Source: Neobacillus cucumis
Lineage (GTDB): Bacteria > Bacillota > Bacilli > Bacillales > Cytobacillaceae
DNA length: 64,000 nucleotides
Assembly (NCBI RefSeq): GCF_016908975.1
Contig: NZ_JAFBEX010000009.1
Coordinates: 124,001 to 188,000, forward strand
Direction of reading: 5' to 3'
Shown one piece after another: positions 8,977-18,257 of the stretch (the first letter of the stretch is position 1; each line of letters starts with the position of its first letter). A program made the position numbers and the translations under genes. The notes below the pieces were generated by a model. The model was not told the origin of the DNA. It ran no database searches and saw only the letters and a list, made by a program, of their open reading frames with translations.

Positions 8977-9225
8977 TTAAAAGAAAAATGGGAAAAAAGC
9001 AAAACCAACAAATGGAACGACAACAGGTGGTCTAAAGAAACAAGGTCTTGGCCCAAAAAAACCGAATCCGTATCCATTACTAGAACCGGACGAACTTAAT
9101 TCTTCAATTTCAAGCCCATCTTTTCTAACCTTAACTACTTTACCAATGGACCATTCGCCTTCCGCATTTCTAAACTGAATCATTTTGCCTTCTAAACGAC
9201 GGGCACGTTCATAATCCAATTGCAT
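8977..9225 (-). CDS. small protein with SH3-like N-terminus and aromatic/proline tail
   Basis: An 82-residue protein. The first half (MIQFRNAEGEWSIGKVVKVRKDGLEIEEL) reads like a small SH3-type beta barrel. The second half is a Gly/Ser linker and a tail very rich in Phe, Pro and Val that ends FFPFFF. Such two-part small proteins occur in Bacillus and are often sporulation associated, but I cannot name the family. The ATG at 9225 is chosen because GGGGGG lies 6 nt upstream; the TTG one codon earlier is less likely. Confidence 0.65.
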   Translation of the reverse strand: MQLDYERARRLEGKMIQFRNAEGEWSIGKVVKVRKDGLEIEELSSSGSSNGYGFGFFGPRPCFFRPPVVVPFVGFAFFPFFF

Positions 9226-9329
9226 CAAATTCCCCCCTTTAGCATTGATAATATTTGGAATACCCTATATATATATTATTTTTGCTAAAGATTGGCATGG
9301 ACAAACACCATTCACCATTTAAAATTTTA

Positions 9330-9384
9330 GAATCATGGGGACGGTTCTTCTGATTCGGAATCAGAAGAACCGTCCCCATGATTC
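9330..9384. repeat. 55-bp palindromic repeat, copy 2 (GGGGACGGTTCTTCTG family)
   Basis: A perfect inverted repeat nearly identical to the copy at 7129-7183, with paired changes in the outer arm (CATGGGG/CCCCATG instead of CAAGGGG/CCCCTTG). The paired changes keep the palindrome intact. It lies between the 82-residue protein gene and the deacetylase gene, just beyond the 3' end of the latter. Confidence 0.9.
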
Positions 9385-9398
9385 TCTACTCTTTAACT

Positions 9399-10097
9399 CT
9401 ATAATTCATCTAATCTTACACAAGCCATCCCGCGGTTTGATAGTTCTCTCAAAACATCTATTAAAGCATGAATGGTATTCATCGGAGCATCTTCATCTGC
9501 TCCAGGGGTTAGTCCGCAATCATGCAAGAGAATCACATCTCCATTTTTGATATCCATCAACAGTCTGTTTTTAATTTTTTCACTTCCACCTCTACTGCGC
9601 CAATCCTCTGCCATGACTGACCAATGGACAATCTTGTACTTCTTCATAAGTAAAAAATCAAGTAAGTTTAAGAGACCCCATGGCGGACGATAATAAACCG
9701 GACGCTCCCCGGTAATTTTTTCAATACTATCTGCACTCTTATTCAAATGCCGACGAATGGTCCAAGGAGATAAAACCCAGTTAGATTTGTGCACATAATT
9801 ATGCATTCCGATTAAATGCCCTTCAGCATGCATTCTTGCAATCAACTCAGGATATTTTTCCGCTTTAGACCCCACAACAAAGAAAGTTGCTTTTATATTA
9901 TTTATTTTTAGCAAATCCAACAGCTGTGGTGTATAAAGAGGGTTGGGACCATCATCAAACGTAAACGCAATTTTTTCAGATGATGCATTCCTTTTTAAAA
10001 CCCCAATCCCTGCACCGGCAGTCAGAATAAATGGAACCAGCCAGTAAAGTGCAAGTAAGAACAATACAAGTACTAAGTAGATTAACATTTCCTGCAC
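9399..10097 (-). CDS. polysaccharide deacetylase family protein (NodB domain)
   Basis: A 232-residue membrane-anchored hydrolase of carbohydrate esterase family 4. One N-terminal helix (residues 4-28) is followed by a NodB domain. Motif 1 is TFDDGP at 46-51, motif 2 the histidine pair H99 and H103 (MHNYVHKSN), motif 3 RPPWG at 137-141, and a late LLHD carries the last conserved histidine. It would remove N- or O-acetyl groups from a cell-surface polymer. It is the last gene of a minus-strand run with TVP38, glycosyltransferase and PAP2 genes, and 9 bp separate it from the TVP38 gene. Confidence 0.85.
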   Translation of the reverse strand: MQEMLIYLVLVLFLLALYWLVPFILTAGAGIGVLKRNASSEKIAFTFDDGPNPLYTPQLLDLLKINNIKATFFVVGSKAEKYPELIARMHAEGHLIGMHNYVHKSNWVLSPWTIRRHLNKSADSIEKITGERPVYYRPPWGLLNLLDFLLMKKYKIVHWSVMAEDWRSRGGSEKIKNRLLMDIKNGDVILLHDCGLTPGADEDAPMNTIHALIDVLRELSNRGMACVRLDEL

Positions 10098-10106
10098 TCC
10101 CCTTTT

Positions 10107-10769
10107 TTATCGTTCATTCATTCTTTTCTTCATAACAACACTGAAAACACTTGATAGGATAAAGAGTCCGCCCCCAATCATAATAGGTATCAACCTTCCA
10201 TGTCGCACGCCTGCAAACAAACTGCTCACTGTTATGGTATAGGGCAAGATACCTAAAGCGGTTGTCCAAATAAACGCCCATATATTTACTCGCAATAAAC
10301 CAGCACTATAATTAATGAAATGGTAAGGAACCAATGGGACAAAACGGATAAGTAAAAGCCCGATATTCCCCTGTTTCGAAAGCCAACGATTTATTTTATC
10401 CATATATGGTTTTGCCAAAGGTTCAATAATCGGACGGGCAATCCAATTAGACAAATAATAAGCAAGCACGGCGCCTAATATCCCGCCCGTCCAAGAATAA
10501 AATCCGCCCTCTACCGGACCATATATGCCGATAAGAAAAAGAGAAATAAATTCGCCCGGGACTGGAATTACATTTACTAGCGCTTGAATGAGAATCCCGA
10601 TTAAAATTCCAATAACACCTAGATTACGAATGGATTCAAACCATATTTTTGCTGTTCCTGAATGAAGACAGTATATATATAGTCCAATAAAAAGTAAGAA
10701 AATAAGAAAACTACCAATGGAAAGTGAGCGAGATATGAATGATTGCTTTTTCTTGTAAGAATCTACCAT
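10107..10769 (-). CDS. TVP38/TMEM64 (DedA-like, VTT domain) membrane protein
   Basis: A 220-residue integral membrane protein with the VTT/SNARE-associated domain. Landmarks are the VPxPGE motif (NVIPVPGEFISLFLIG) near residue 70, G-rich reentrant loop segments, and RFVPLVPYHFINYSAGLL near residue 145. Members of this superfamily have been linked to lipid scrambling in the membrane. The position between a diglyceride glycosyltransferase and a deacetylase fits an envelope-lipid role. The precise substrate is unknown. Confidence 0.85.
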   Translation of the reverse strand: MVDSYKKKQSFISRSLSIGSFLIFLLFIGLYIYCLHSGTAKIWFESIRNLGVIGILIGILIQALVNVIPVPGEFISLFLIGIYGPVEGGFYSWTGGILGAVLAYYLSNWIARPIIEPLAKPYMDKINRWLSKQGNIGLLLIRFVPLVPYHFINYSAGLLRVNIWAFIWTTALGILPYTITVSSLFAGVRHGRLIPIMIGGGLFILSSVFSVVMKKRMNER

Positions 10770-10800
10770 AGAATGTTCTTATTCACCTTCTTATTTGGAC

Positions 10801-11976
10801 TTACAAACCAAAGGAATACCCGAATTCATTTAAGCTATTATTCGTTTCTTTTATTTGAAAGATTACCTCTACTGATGCAAACGAAGATTCTTTAGGGTGA
10901 AATTGTTTGGAATTCTCCCTCATCTGTTGAAGTAATGCTACATTGCTTAATAAAGTTGATAATTGTTCCGTTAAATCCTGATCTGAATTGGCTTGAACAG
11001 CCACTCCTGAACGGACTAGGAATTTAGCATTATCCTCTTCTTGACCCGGAATCGGTTTATAAAGAAGCATTGGTAATTCCATGGCAATTGCTTCAAAAGT
11101 TGTCACTCCACCTGGTTTTGTAATCATTATATCAGAAATGGCCATTAACTCATGAACATAATTGATATAACCAGTAAGATGGATTTTATGTTTAGAATCT
11201 TTTAGTTTTTCCTTTAATTGCATTCGAAGTTTTTCATTATGTCCACAAACAATGATTAGTTGGACCGGCTCAGGTAATACCTCAAACTCTTGCAAAGTTG
11301 AACTGCCATCACCAATTAAGCCACAGCCGCCTCCCATTACTAAGACGGTTTTCATATGTGGATCTAAACCATGTTTCTTGAAAATTTCCTCTCGTTGAAA
11401 TACTTTAGCAAATTGTTGGCGAATCGGAATCCCTGTATTCGCAATGCGTTCCTCTTCAACGCCTAATTGAATGAGAGATTCACGGACAATCCTTGAGCCA
11501 ACAATATATTGATCGGTAAGAGGATAAATCCACAAGCTATGGTCCGTATGGTCGGTAATTGTGGTAACCGTTGGAATATCAGTTAAACCTAAAGATTTCA
11601 ATTTTGACATCACTGCAGCTGCCAAGGGAAACGTACTAACAACGACCGAAGGATGCACCTCTTCAATCAATTTCAACATCCGTCCAAGACCTGAAGAAAA
11701 TACATTCTTCATCATATTTGATAATTTGTTGACTCTTCTCGTTTTTTGATAAATATAGCCGTATACTTGAGGGAATTTTTTCACTCCTTGCATATATAGA
11801 AAACGGCTTACTTGATTTGAATAAGGATGAACCCACTCCATAAAATCAAAAATAACGGGTTCTAATTCAGGAAAACGGATTTGTATTGCTTCATCAAGAG
11901 CTTGGGCAACCTGAATATGTCCATCTCCATAGTTTCCGGTAAGGATTAATACTTTCTCTTTATTAACTAATTTCAT
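10801..11976 (-). CDS. diglyceride glycosyltransferase-like protein (MGDG synthase/UgtP family)
   Basis: A 391-residue GT28-type glycosyltransferase. The N-terminal MGDG-synthase domain (about 8-175) has the GNYGDGHIQVAQAL motif, and the C-terminal domain has the VLVMGGGCGLIGDG strand-loop and the nucleotide-sugar binding patch MITKPGGVTTFEAIAMELPMLLY. It likely transfers a sugar from a UDP-sugar to a lipid on the cytoplasmic face of the membrane. It is encoded 31 bp upstream of the TVP38 gene in the same run. UgtP itself is an alternative, but context here differs from the usual locus. Confidence 0.85.
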   Translation of the reverse strand: MKLVNKEKVLILTGNYGDGHIQVAQALDEAIQIRFPELEPVIFDFMEWVHPYSNQVSRFLYMQGVKKFPQVYGYIYQKTRRVNKLSNMMKNVFSSGLGRMLKLIEEVHPSVVVSTFPLAAAVMSKLKSLGLTDIPTVTTITDHTDHSLWIYPLTDQYIVGSRIVRESLIQLGVEEERIANTGIPIRQQFAKVFQREEIFKKHGLDPHMKTVLVMGGGCGLIGDGSSTLQEFEVLPEPVQLIIVCGHNEKLRMQLKEKLKDSKHKIHLTGYINYVHELMAISDIMITKPGGVTTFEAIAMELPMLLYKPIPGQEEDNAKFLVRSGVAVQANSDQDLTEQLSTLLSNVALLQQMRENSKQFHPKESSFASVEVIFQIKETNNSLNEFGYSFGL

Positions 11977-12067
11977 TTCTCTCCACTCCCCTTAAATGTT
12001 AATATGACTGTTTCTTTATCAGAACGTAAGTACACATTTACCGGTGGGTATCTAAATAGTTACATGT

Positions 12068-12730
12068 CTAGACTGAAAAGGACTTTTTGGCAACTGGCTT
12101 TATGGTTTGTTTTGGTACTAACAACCAACCATAAACAACGTCGACCATTTTAAATAAACATTCAACCAATATAATGGCGGCAAACACATCCATCAGCACA
12201 TGTTGTTTGATAAACAAGGTGGCAAGGATGATGGAGGTTGAAAAACCTCTAATGCCCCACTTGATCCAGCCATTTCTCCATGAACAATTCCGAATGGATC
12301 GTATCATTAAATAGCTGCTCATGACATGAATGCTTGGAAAACAATTATAAGGTTGATCAATTTGATAAATATACTTCAATAATTGTGAAATTAAATCATT
12401 TCCTGTAATCTCAGGACGTACTGGACCTACTGTTTGATAAAAATAATAAATGATAAAACAAGCTAATAATCCCAAATCAAAAACAAGAATCGTTTTAAAT
12501 GCAAGTGTAGAATCTTTGAAACATAAGTAAATTAACGTTATGGTTAAGTAACCAACCCAGGCAACATAGGGAATCACAAACCATTTCACTACCGGTATGG
12601 CTTTATCTAAACTTGTAATAAGCGTATGAACTCCGCGAGTGGGTGTATTTAAATAGGGATAAACCAACATCATGGCTGGGATACTCATCAGAAAACAAAG
12701 CATCCCAACGATTTTCCATTTTTTATTCAT
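12068..12730 (-). CDS. PAP2 superfamily membrane phosphatase
   Basis: A 220-residue protein with about six transmembrane helices. The phosphatase motifs seen are GPVRPE, CFPSIHV (motif PSxH) near residue 137 and KQHVLMDVFA (motif HxxxD) near residue 178. These are the C-terminal motifs of the PAP2/inositolphosphotransferase group. It could dephosphorylate phosphatidate, undecaprenyl diphosphate or another lipid phosphate. It is the first gene of the minus-strand envelope run that continues with the glycosyltransferase 91 bp away. Confidence 0.8.
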   Translation of the reverse strand: MNKKWKIVGMLCFLMSIPAMMLVYPYLNTPTRGVHTLITSLDKAIPVVKWFVIPYVAWVGYLTITLIYLCFKDSTLAFKTILVFDLGLLACFIIYYFYQTVGPVRPEITGNDLISQLLKYIYQIDQPYNCFPSIHVMSSYLMIRSIRNCSWRNGWIKWGIRGFSTSIILATLFIKQHVLMDVFAAIILVECLFKMVDVVYGWLLVPKQTIKPVAKKSFSV

Positions 12731-12829
12731 CTTTGTTTCCTCCTCGTGTATCTGTATGTATGTTACAAAAAACTTCTTAAGGAAACATACCGTTCCTTCT
12801 GAAGATTTTCTTAAAAGTAAATGAAAATC

Positions 12830-12851
12830 TTCAGAAATTCTTCAGAAATTC
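12830..12851 (+). promoter_or_regulatory. tandem 11-bp direct repeat upstream of the OmpR-type regulator gene
   Basis: TTCAGAAATTC occurs twice back to back, 60 bp before the response regulator start. An 11-bp period puts both half-sites on the same helix face, as PhoB/OmpR-family dimers require. A further CTTCTGAAG/AATCTTCAG element lies just upstream (12796-12833). I infer autoregulation by the regulator encoded downstream, or co-regulation of the divergent PAP2 operon. Confidence 0.55.
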
Positions 12852-12910
12852 TATTGTCTTTTCTTAAGAGGAATAGAGTACACTTTAGGCATTAGAAAGG
12901 AGAGTTTTGC

Positions 12911-13627
12911 ATGTCACAAGAAACCATTCTAATTATTGATGATGAAAAAGAAATACGTGATTTAATCGGGATTTATTTAAACAATGAAGGATATAACGTA
13001 TTGAAAGCAGCAGACGGATTGGAAGGCTTGCAATTCCTGGAGGAAAACAATGTTCATTTAGTCGTTTTAGACATCATGATGCCTCGTTTAGACGGAATCC
13101 AAGCCTGTTTGAAAATAAGAGAGAGCCGAAATGTTCCTATTATCATGTTATCAGCAAAATCGCAGGATATGGACAAGATTATGGGATTAACAACCGGAGC
13201 AGATGATTATGTCACAAAACCGTTTCAACCATTGGAATTAGTAGCGAGGATTAAATCACAGCTCCGTCGTTATCTTCGTTTGAATCACATGGATGGAGCC
13301 CAGCAGCCCACTACACCTCAACAAATGGATGTCATTTCAATAGATGACTTATTAATCAATGTCTCGACACACGAAGTGACAGTTGATGGAAAAGAAATCA
13401 AATTAACTCCAAGGGAATTTGCCATTTTGGAGTTATTGGCTCGGAACCCAGGTGTAGTATTTAGTACCGAAAAAATTTATGAACGGGTATGGAATGAACC
13501 ATTTTATGAATCCGAAAACACCGTCATGGTTCATATTCGTAATTTGCGTGAGAAACTGGAGCATAACCCGCGAACACCCAAGTATATAAAAACCGTTTGG
13601 GGGGTCGGCTATAAAATTGAACAATAA
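12911..13627 (+). CDS. OmpR/PhoB-family response regulator
   Basis: A 238-residue two-component response regulator. The receiver domain has the acidic pair in IIDDEKE, phospho-acceptor D54 in LDIMMP, and K103 in VTKPF. A winged-helix DNA-binding domain follows (about 140-238), ending in the typical IKTVWGVGYKIE. The ATG has AAAGGAGAG upstream. It overlaps the kinase gene by 11 bp. The VanR-like sequence style suggests a cell-envelope signal, but the stimulus is unknown. It is divergent from the PAP2 operon. Confidence 0.9.
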   Translation: MSQETILIIDDEKEIRDLIGIYLNNEGYNVLKAADGLEGLQFLEENNVHLVVLDIMMPRLDGIQACLKIRESRNVPIIMLSAKSQDMDKIMGLTTGADDYVTKPFQPLELVARIKSQLRRYLRLNHMDGAQQPTTPQQMDVISIDDLLINVSTHEVTVDGKEIKLTPREFAILELLARNPGVVFSTEKIYERVWNEPFYESENTVMVHIRNLREKLEHNPRTPKYIKTVWGVGYKIEQ

Positions 13628-15230
13628 TAAAACGATTCTCCCCTTCCTTAGAAGTGGCGGCTACTTGGATAAACTGGTCCAATTAGTCAAGACAAGCATC
13701 CGAATTCAGGTGATAATCGGTTTTGTTCTTTGTATTGCTATTTCAACGCTTGTTGGTTTGGCAGCAAGCCCCTTCTTTTTTAATGAGGATCGCAGACTTG
13801 ATTTTACAGAAGGCGTTGTCACCATCGATGAAAGTGCTCGAGATTTAATCCGACAATTCAACGAAATGAATCAAGATCTAAACGGACTGGTTATAGAACT
13901 AGGAGATCAAGATCCTGCTTTTAAAAGGCAATATCTAAACCGCGTTCAAACAAATACTAAAGGCTCACAACCATTGCTTACAGTCCCTTACGAAGGGAAC
14001 TCCGTCTATCGAATAACTAAGAATGAACTAATTCAATATGTAATCAATAAACCTAAACAGCAAACCAATCTTTTTGCACTACTTACAAATTCAGATGGAA
14101 AAGTTCTATATAAGTCCCAAGGGGTTAGTGAAACAGTAGTTGATATCCAAACTGAAATATCAAAATCCCAACAAACCCTGGTTGGAAAAGAGCATAATAA
14201 ATCTCCCACGGTGACAAGGATTTATCAAATCACCCTGGAAGGTGAAAAGCACTATATCATCGTAAGTGGCGTTCCGAAATCAACGACGGTTTATATGAAA
14301 GAAACAGGTGTTACTCCCTATGTTCTTGGAGTTCTAACATTCATTCTCTGTTTTTATTTAATCACCAAACGAAAAATGCGGGAAATTGAGGAGATTGCTT
14401 TAGGATTAATGGAGATAGCGAAAGGAAACTTAAAATATCGGATTCGGGAGAAAAGTCAAGATGAATTAGGCTCTCTAGCGACCAATATAAACTATATGGC
14501 TTCAGAATTAGACGAAATGATTGAAAGACAAAGAGAAAATGAAAAACTAAAAGATGAGTTAATTACGAATGTTTCTCACGATTTACGAACACCACTAACA
14601 TCTATTATGGGCTATTTGAGATTAGTCAAAGACCATCAATACAAAAAGCAAAATCAATTAGATGAATACGTGGATATTGCCTACGGAAAATCGGAGCAAT
14701 TAAAAAAATTAATCGAAGATCTGTTTGATTTTACACGATTAACATATGAAGGTACCCCACTCAAAAAAGAAAAAGTAAGTTTAAATCAAATGCTTAGACA
14801 GCTGATTGGCGAACTAGATCCGATTGCTAAAGATCATCAGGTTATGTTTGATACCCATCTGCCAAAAGAACCAATCTTAATGGAAGTCGATCCAAATCAA
14901 ATGGTTCGGGCATTGGAAAATATCCTAACAAATGCCATCAAATATAGTACGCCACCTGGAAACATTGTTGTTAAAATGGCAAAGAGTGATCAATCCGTTC
15001 AAATTTCTGTTGCCAATCCCTGTGAAGCATTATCTAAAGATGAGGTGACAAGATTATTTGATCGGTTTTATCGAGTCGATACATCCCGATCCTCTAACAA
15101 GTCCGGAGCCGGATTAGGATTGGCTATAACCAAAAGTATCGTAGAGCTGCATCATGGTACCATTCATGTGGATTATCAGAGTCAAATCATTGAACTTTTA
15201 ATTACATTACCACTTCAGCAAGAAAAATAA
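13617..15230 (+). CDS. sensor histidine kinase partner of the OmpR-type regulator
   Basis: A 537-residue membrane kinase. The N-terminal helix at about 29-52 and the second at about 232-250 flank an extracellular sensor of about 180 residues. HAMP follows (about 250-305), then HisKA with phospho-acceptor H321 (NVSHDLRTPLTS), and HATPase_c with the N-box NILTNAIKYST and the GAGLGLAI box. The start is TTG at 13617 within the end of the regulator gene, so the two are translationally coupled; no better start was found. A hairpin terminator follows the stop. Confidence 0.88.
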   Translation: MNNNKTILPFLRSGGYLDKLVQLVKTSIRIQVIIGFVLCIAISTLVGLAASPFFFNEDRRLDFTEGVVTIDESARDLIRQFNEMNQDLNGLVIELGDQDPAFKRQYLNRVQTNTKGSQPLLTVPYEGNSVYRITKNELIQYVINKPKQQTNLFALLTNSDGKVLYKSQGVSETVVDIQTEISKSQQTLVGKEHNKSPTVTRIYQITLEGEKHYIIVSGVPKSTTVYMKETGVTPYVLGVLTFILCFYLITKRKMREIEEIALGLMEIAKGNLKYRIREKSQDELGSLATNINYMASELDEMIERQRENEKLKDELITNVSHDLRTPLTSIMGYLRLVKDHQYKKQNQLDEYVDIAYGKSEQLKKLIEDLFDFTRLTYEGTPLKKEKVSLNQMLRQLIGELDPIAKDHQVMFDTHLPKEPILMEVDPNQMVRALENILTNAIKYSTPPGNIVVKMAKSDQSVQISVANPCEALSKDEVTRLFDRFYRVDTSRSSNKSGAGLGLAITKSIVELHHGTIHVDYQSQIIELLITLPLQQEK

Positions 15231-15238
15231 CAAAAAAC

Positions 15239-15266
15239 AGGGCCGTCATTGGCGGCCCTTTGTTAA
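15239..15266 (+). terminator. terminator of the two-component operon
   Basis: GGGCCG at 15240-15245 pairs with CGGCCC at 15253-15258 around the loop, followed by TTTGTT. Confidence 0.7.
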
Positions 15267-15372
15267 CTTTAAATTTATTTTTGATTCTTATCAATGGTCC
15301 ATGTTATTTAGAATAAAGGAAGTATGTAATATACAGAGGATGGTGCACAGCTCCCTGGCGTTTTAGGTAAAG

Positions 15373-15930
15373 TTATGATGTATATTGTTTTGATTTATTC
15401 TTTACAAAATCAATAATAATTTTGGCCACAACAAGCATTAATATGGTTACTAAAAAGGAATAGAAGTAATTCCAATGATCTAATTTATATAAATCGAAAT
15501 GAACAAAAATAGGAACCCCAATGAAACATATGATAGCTGATATGAAAATTGTGGCCAGAAAAAAAGCCTTCCACTTACTGAAAAATTGATACGTTAAAGT
15601 CATGATGACTGGAACTACCGCAAAATCTACCGCATTAAACCGGTGAGTAAAAACAACTAACTGATGAGGATAACTCCAAAAATCAAAATAAGAACCTATT
15701 TCATTTCCAACACCCACAATGACAAAATGAACGACAAAAGCAAAAGAAATTAACAACATTCTGTAACGGTCAATTAAAAAGATGAACAAAATCAGAAATA
15801 AGACATTTACAATGACAATTCCCCACCATCCAAGGCTAAAAAGATCATGATGTAGCCATAAGTCATTTTGTATTGAATGATAGTGGCTTCCCATTTTGTC
15901 AGTTTTACTGTACATTATTTCATCCCTCAC
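15373..15930 (-). CDS. CBO0543 family integral membrane protein (paralogue 2)
   Basis: A 185-residue membrane protein with about five helices and a polar N-terminus. It aligns along its length with the product at 7254-7808: WWGIVIVN, then GSYFDFWSYPHQL, then FVHFDLYKLDHWNYFYSF. Function unknown. The gene stands alone on the minus strand between the two-component operon and the MscS gene. Confidence 0.7.
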   Translation of the reverse strand: MRDEIMYSKTDKMGSHYHSIQNDLWLHHDLFSLGWWGIVIVNVLFLILFIFLIDRYRMLLISFAFVVHFVIVGVGNEIGSYFDFWSYPHQLVVFTHRFNAVDFAVVPVIMTLTYQFFSKWKAFFLATIFISAIICFIGVPIFVHFDLYKLDHWNYFYSFLVTILMLVVAKIIIDFVKNKSKQYTS

Positions 15931-16096
15931 TGTCGTTCAAATTCAACAGTAATAGATTGTTCCTCTTTTTATTAGTTATACCTTGACTTCATTATATAAT
16001 TTAAAAAGTATATAAATAAAAAAGGACTACAGATGCAGCCCATTTTTTTGTAACTATAGCACAAGTATACCTAATATAAACATATTAAAACTAAAA

Positions 16097-17212
16097 TCAA
16101 TCAAATGATCCCATGGTTTGATATAATTCATTTGATTGCGGAGACACATAAATGGTTCGGCTTGGGAATGCGATTTCGACTCTTTCTTCCTCTAAGATTC
16201 CCATTATTTCTAAATTAATTTCATGTTTAATTTTCACATGTTCTGCCCAAACAGTAGAATTCGTGAAAAAGTAGACAAGAATATCGAGACTGCTCTCATT
16301 ATAATGATCGAATGCGACCATAATCGTATCCGGATGGATCTCATCATGAGTCCTCAATAACTGTTCGATCCTAGCCACAACTCGTTGAATTCCTTCTTTG
16401 GTCGTTTGATAGTTAAGTCCGAGGTGAAAATCAATCTTTCTTTTCCCCATACGACTCCAGTTTGTGATTGCCTCGTTTGCAAGTGTCGCATTCGGAACCG
16501 TTACTAGAGCCTGACTAAACGTACGAACTTTCGTACTTCTAAAATTGATATCTTCAACGACTCCTTCAACACTAGGAGTTAAGATCCAATCACCAATGGA
16601 AAATGGTTTTTCGGTTACAATGACCACTCCACCAATTAAATTCCCAACTGCTTCTTTAGCAGCTAAAGCAATTGCAAGTCCCCCTATTCCCAGACCTGCC
16701 ACCAATCCATTCACATCATAATTAAATTCCTGCCCGATTATACTGATACTAATCGCAATCATGATGACACGGATGATTCTGGCAATAAACGGAATAAGGA
16801 TTAAATCAATTTTATTGTTGATTTTTTGATTAAAACTGATTAATAACCCCGAGGTTGGAGAGGACAAATTAAACAAACCCCAAGTAATTAAAACAATGAT
16901 CATTGAGCGCAAAAATTTTAAAAATAAGGCATTGTGCTGTTCAATGAATGGAAAATAATCCATGGCTACGTACAAACCTACAATAATAAAGAACCAGCCT
17001 AAAGGACGTTCAAAGCTTAAACAGATTTGTTCAAAAAAATCTGTGGGTGTTTTTCTAGATAACTTTAAAATTAACTGAAACACATATTTTGTAAATAAAT
17101 TTCGAAAAAGGATAAATAAAAACAAAATCCCTATAGAAATTCCTAGATTTATTAACATGTCATAATTTATAGCCGATGTAGAAAAACCCAAAACAAATGA
17201 ATCTAAAAACAT
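16097..17212 (-). CDS. MscS family mechanosensitive channel
   Basis: A 371-residue channel protein with about five transmembrane helices. The pore-lining helix signature VAGLGIGGLAIALAAKEAVG near residue 170 is followed by the beta domain (FSIGDWILTPSVEGVVEDIN) and a C-terminal alpha/beta domain. It would open under membrane tension and release solutes after osmotic downshock. It belongs to the YhdY/YkuT-like group of Bacilli rather than the minimal MscS. The neighbour YetF is also membrane-located, but no operon link is evident. Confidence 0.88.
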   Translation of the reverse strand: MFLDSFVLGFSTSAINYDMLINLGISIGILFLFILFRNLFTKYVFQLILKLSRKTPTDFFEQICLSFERPLGWFFIIVGLYVAMDYFPFIEQHNALFLKFLRSMIIVLITWGLFNLSSPTSGLLISFNQKINNKIDLILIPFIARIIRVIMIAISISIIGQEFNYDVNGLVAGLGIGGLAIALAAKEAVGNLIGGVVIVTEKPFSIGDWILTPSVEGVVEDINFRSTKVRTFSQALVTVPNATLANEAITNWSRMGKRKIDFHLGLNYQTTKEGIQRVVARIEQLLRTHDEIHPDTIMVAFDHYNESSLDILVYFFTNSTVWAEHVKIKHEINLEIMGILEEERVEIAFPSRTIYVSPQSNELYQTMGSFD

Positions 17213-17435
17213 GAATCTACCTTCCCTCTTTTTAAAAAAACTTTAGAAAAATGATAATTTGGTAGAAAAACCGGATGCCCAAAACGCCAGTTTTTCATAC
17301 CGTACAACGTAAAATAATAACTTTTTTAACCAGAAATTTGAATACATCAAAAGTCTTAGTTTAAAAGAAATCTTCTATAAAAAATAAGTTAGAGGTTAGA
17401 AGGCAAATGAAAAATGTAAATAATCCAAACCAATT

Positions 17436-18110
17436 TTAATAAGACTGTACAAATAAACCGTCCCCTTCAAGCCATTCAGCAATAAAAACATCTTTATAGT
17501 CTGTAATATGACGAGTGCTTAATTCCGATTTTAACCAAGTTTCTTTTAAGCCCAATTCATGAAGTTCATCCCATAGAACTTCACCATCTCTTATGATGGT
17601 TACGGGAACTGCAACTGCCTGAGAAGGCATATGGAAGTCTTCTTGAGTGGTTTTTTGGTATTTCGATTTTTTTAGGATACTGATGGACCCGTTTGCCTCC
17701 AAATAGCAAAAAGCTACCTCGCGGATTGAAAAAGTTTCACTCTGTCGAAGTAAACTTTGCAATTGATTAATATTCATTCTATTTTTCCGCAATGCTTCAC
17801 GGTCTACGACTCCATTTTTGATAAGAGCAGATGGTTTCCCTTCCACAATTCCTCTAAACTTAAGAAATTTTTGACTAAGAGATTCAACTGCCAAAAGTAA
17901 TGCTCCCCATATTGTCATCGAATAAAAAATATAGAAGACACCAGCTTTATGATCGTATAAGGCATTTCCAAGCAATTCACCGAAAACAATAGAAGCGATA
18001 AAAGTGAATGGAGAAATTTGATTAATAAGTTTTTTTCCGACAAACTTAACGATTAAAAACAGATAGAAAAAACCAACGATGAGTTCAACAGTTAAGTTTA
18101 TGATCTTCAT
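17436..18110 (-). CDS. yetF: YetF-like DUF421 membrane protein
   Basis: A 224-residue protein with three N-terminal transmembrane helices and a cytoplasmic C-terminal DUF421 region (NINQLQSLLRQSETFSIREVAF, where IxQLxxxLR is the family hallmark). It matches my memory of Bacillus subtilis YetF from the first residues (VELIVGFF, ISPFTFIASIVFGELLGNALYDH). That match places the start at the ATG at 18110, not at the TTG 13 codons upstream. Spore-membrane DUF421 proteins such as SpoVAEa-associated YetF/YdfS are linked to germinant-receptor-independent germination; a role here is inference. Confidence 0.8.
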   Translation of the reverse strand: MKIINLTVELIVGFFYLFLIVKFVGKKLINQISPFTFIASIVFGELLGNALYDHKAGVFYIFYSMTIWGALLLAVESLSQKFLKFRGIVEGKPSALIKNGVVDREALRKNRMNINQLQSLLRQSETFSIREVAFCYLEANGSISILKKSKYQKTTQEDFHMPSQAVAVPVTIIRDGEVLWDELHELGLKETWLKSELSTRHITDYKDVFIAEWLEGDGLFVQSY

Positions 18111-18225
18111 AATAATGACAAACTCCATTCCTTTTTCAAGATTATACAAATCGTAACAACATTAAAAATTACCCTTATTTAATTTTTTCAATTTCTACTA
18201 AAATTATCCTATTTAAACATAAAAA

Positions 18226-18250
18226 AGCCCCCTATACTAAATAGGGAAGC
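18226..18250 (-). terminator. terminator of the OYE-type oxidoreductase gene
   Basis: On the minus strand GCTTCCCTAT and ATAGGGGGC form a stem around TTAGT, followed by TTTTTT. Confidence 0.75.
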
Positions 18251-18257
18251 TCACTGA

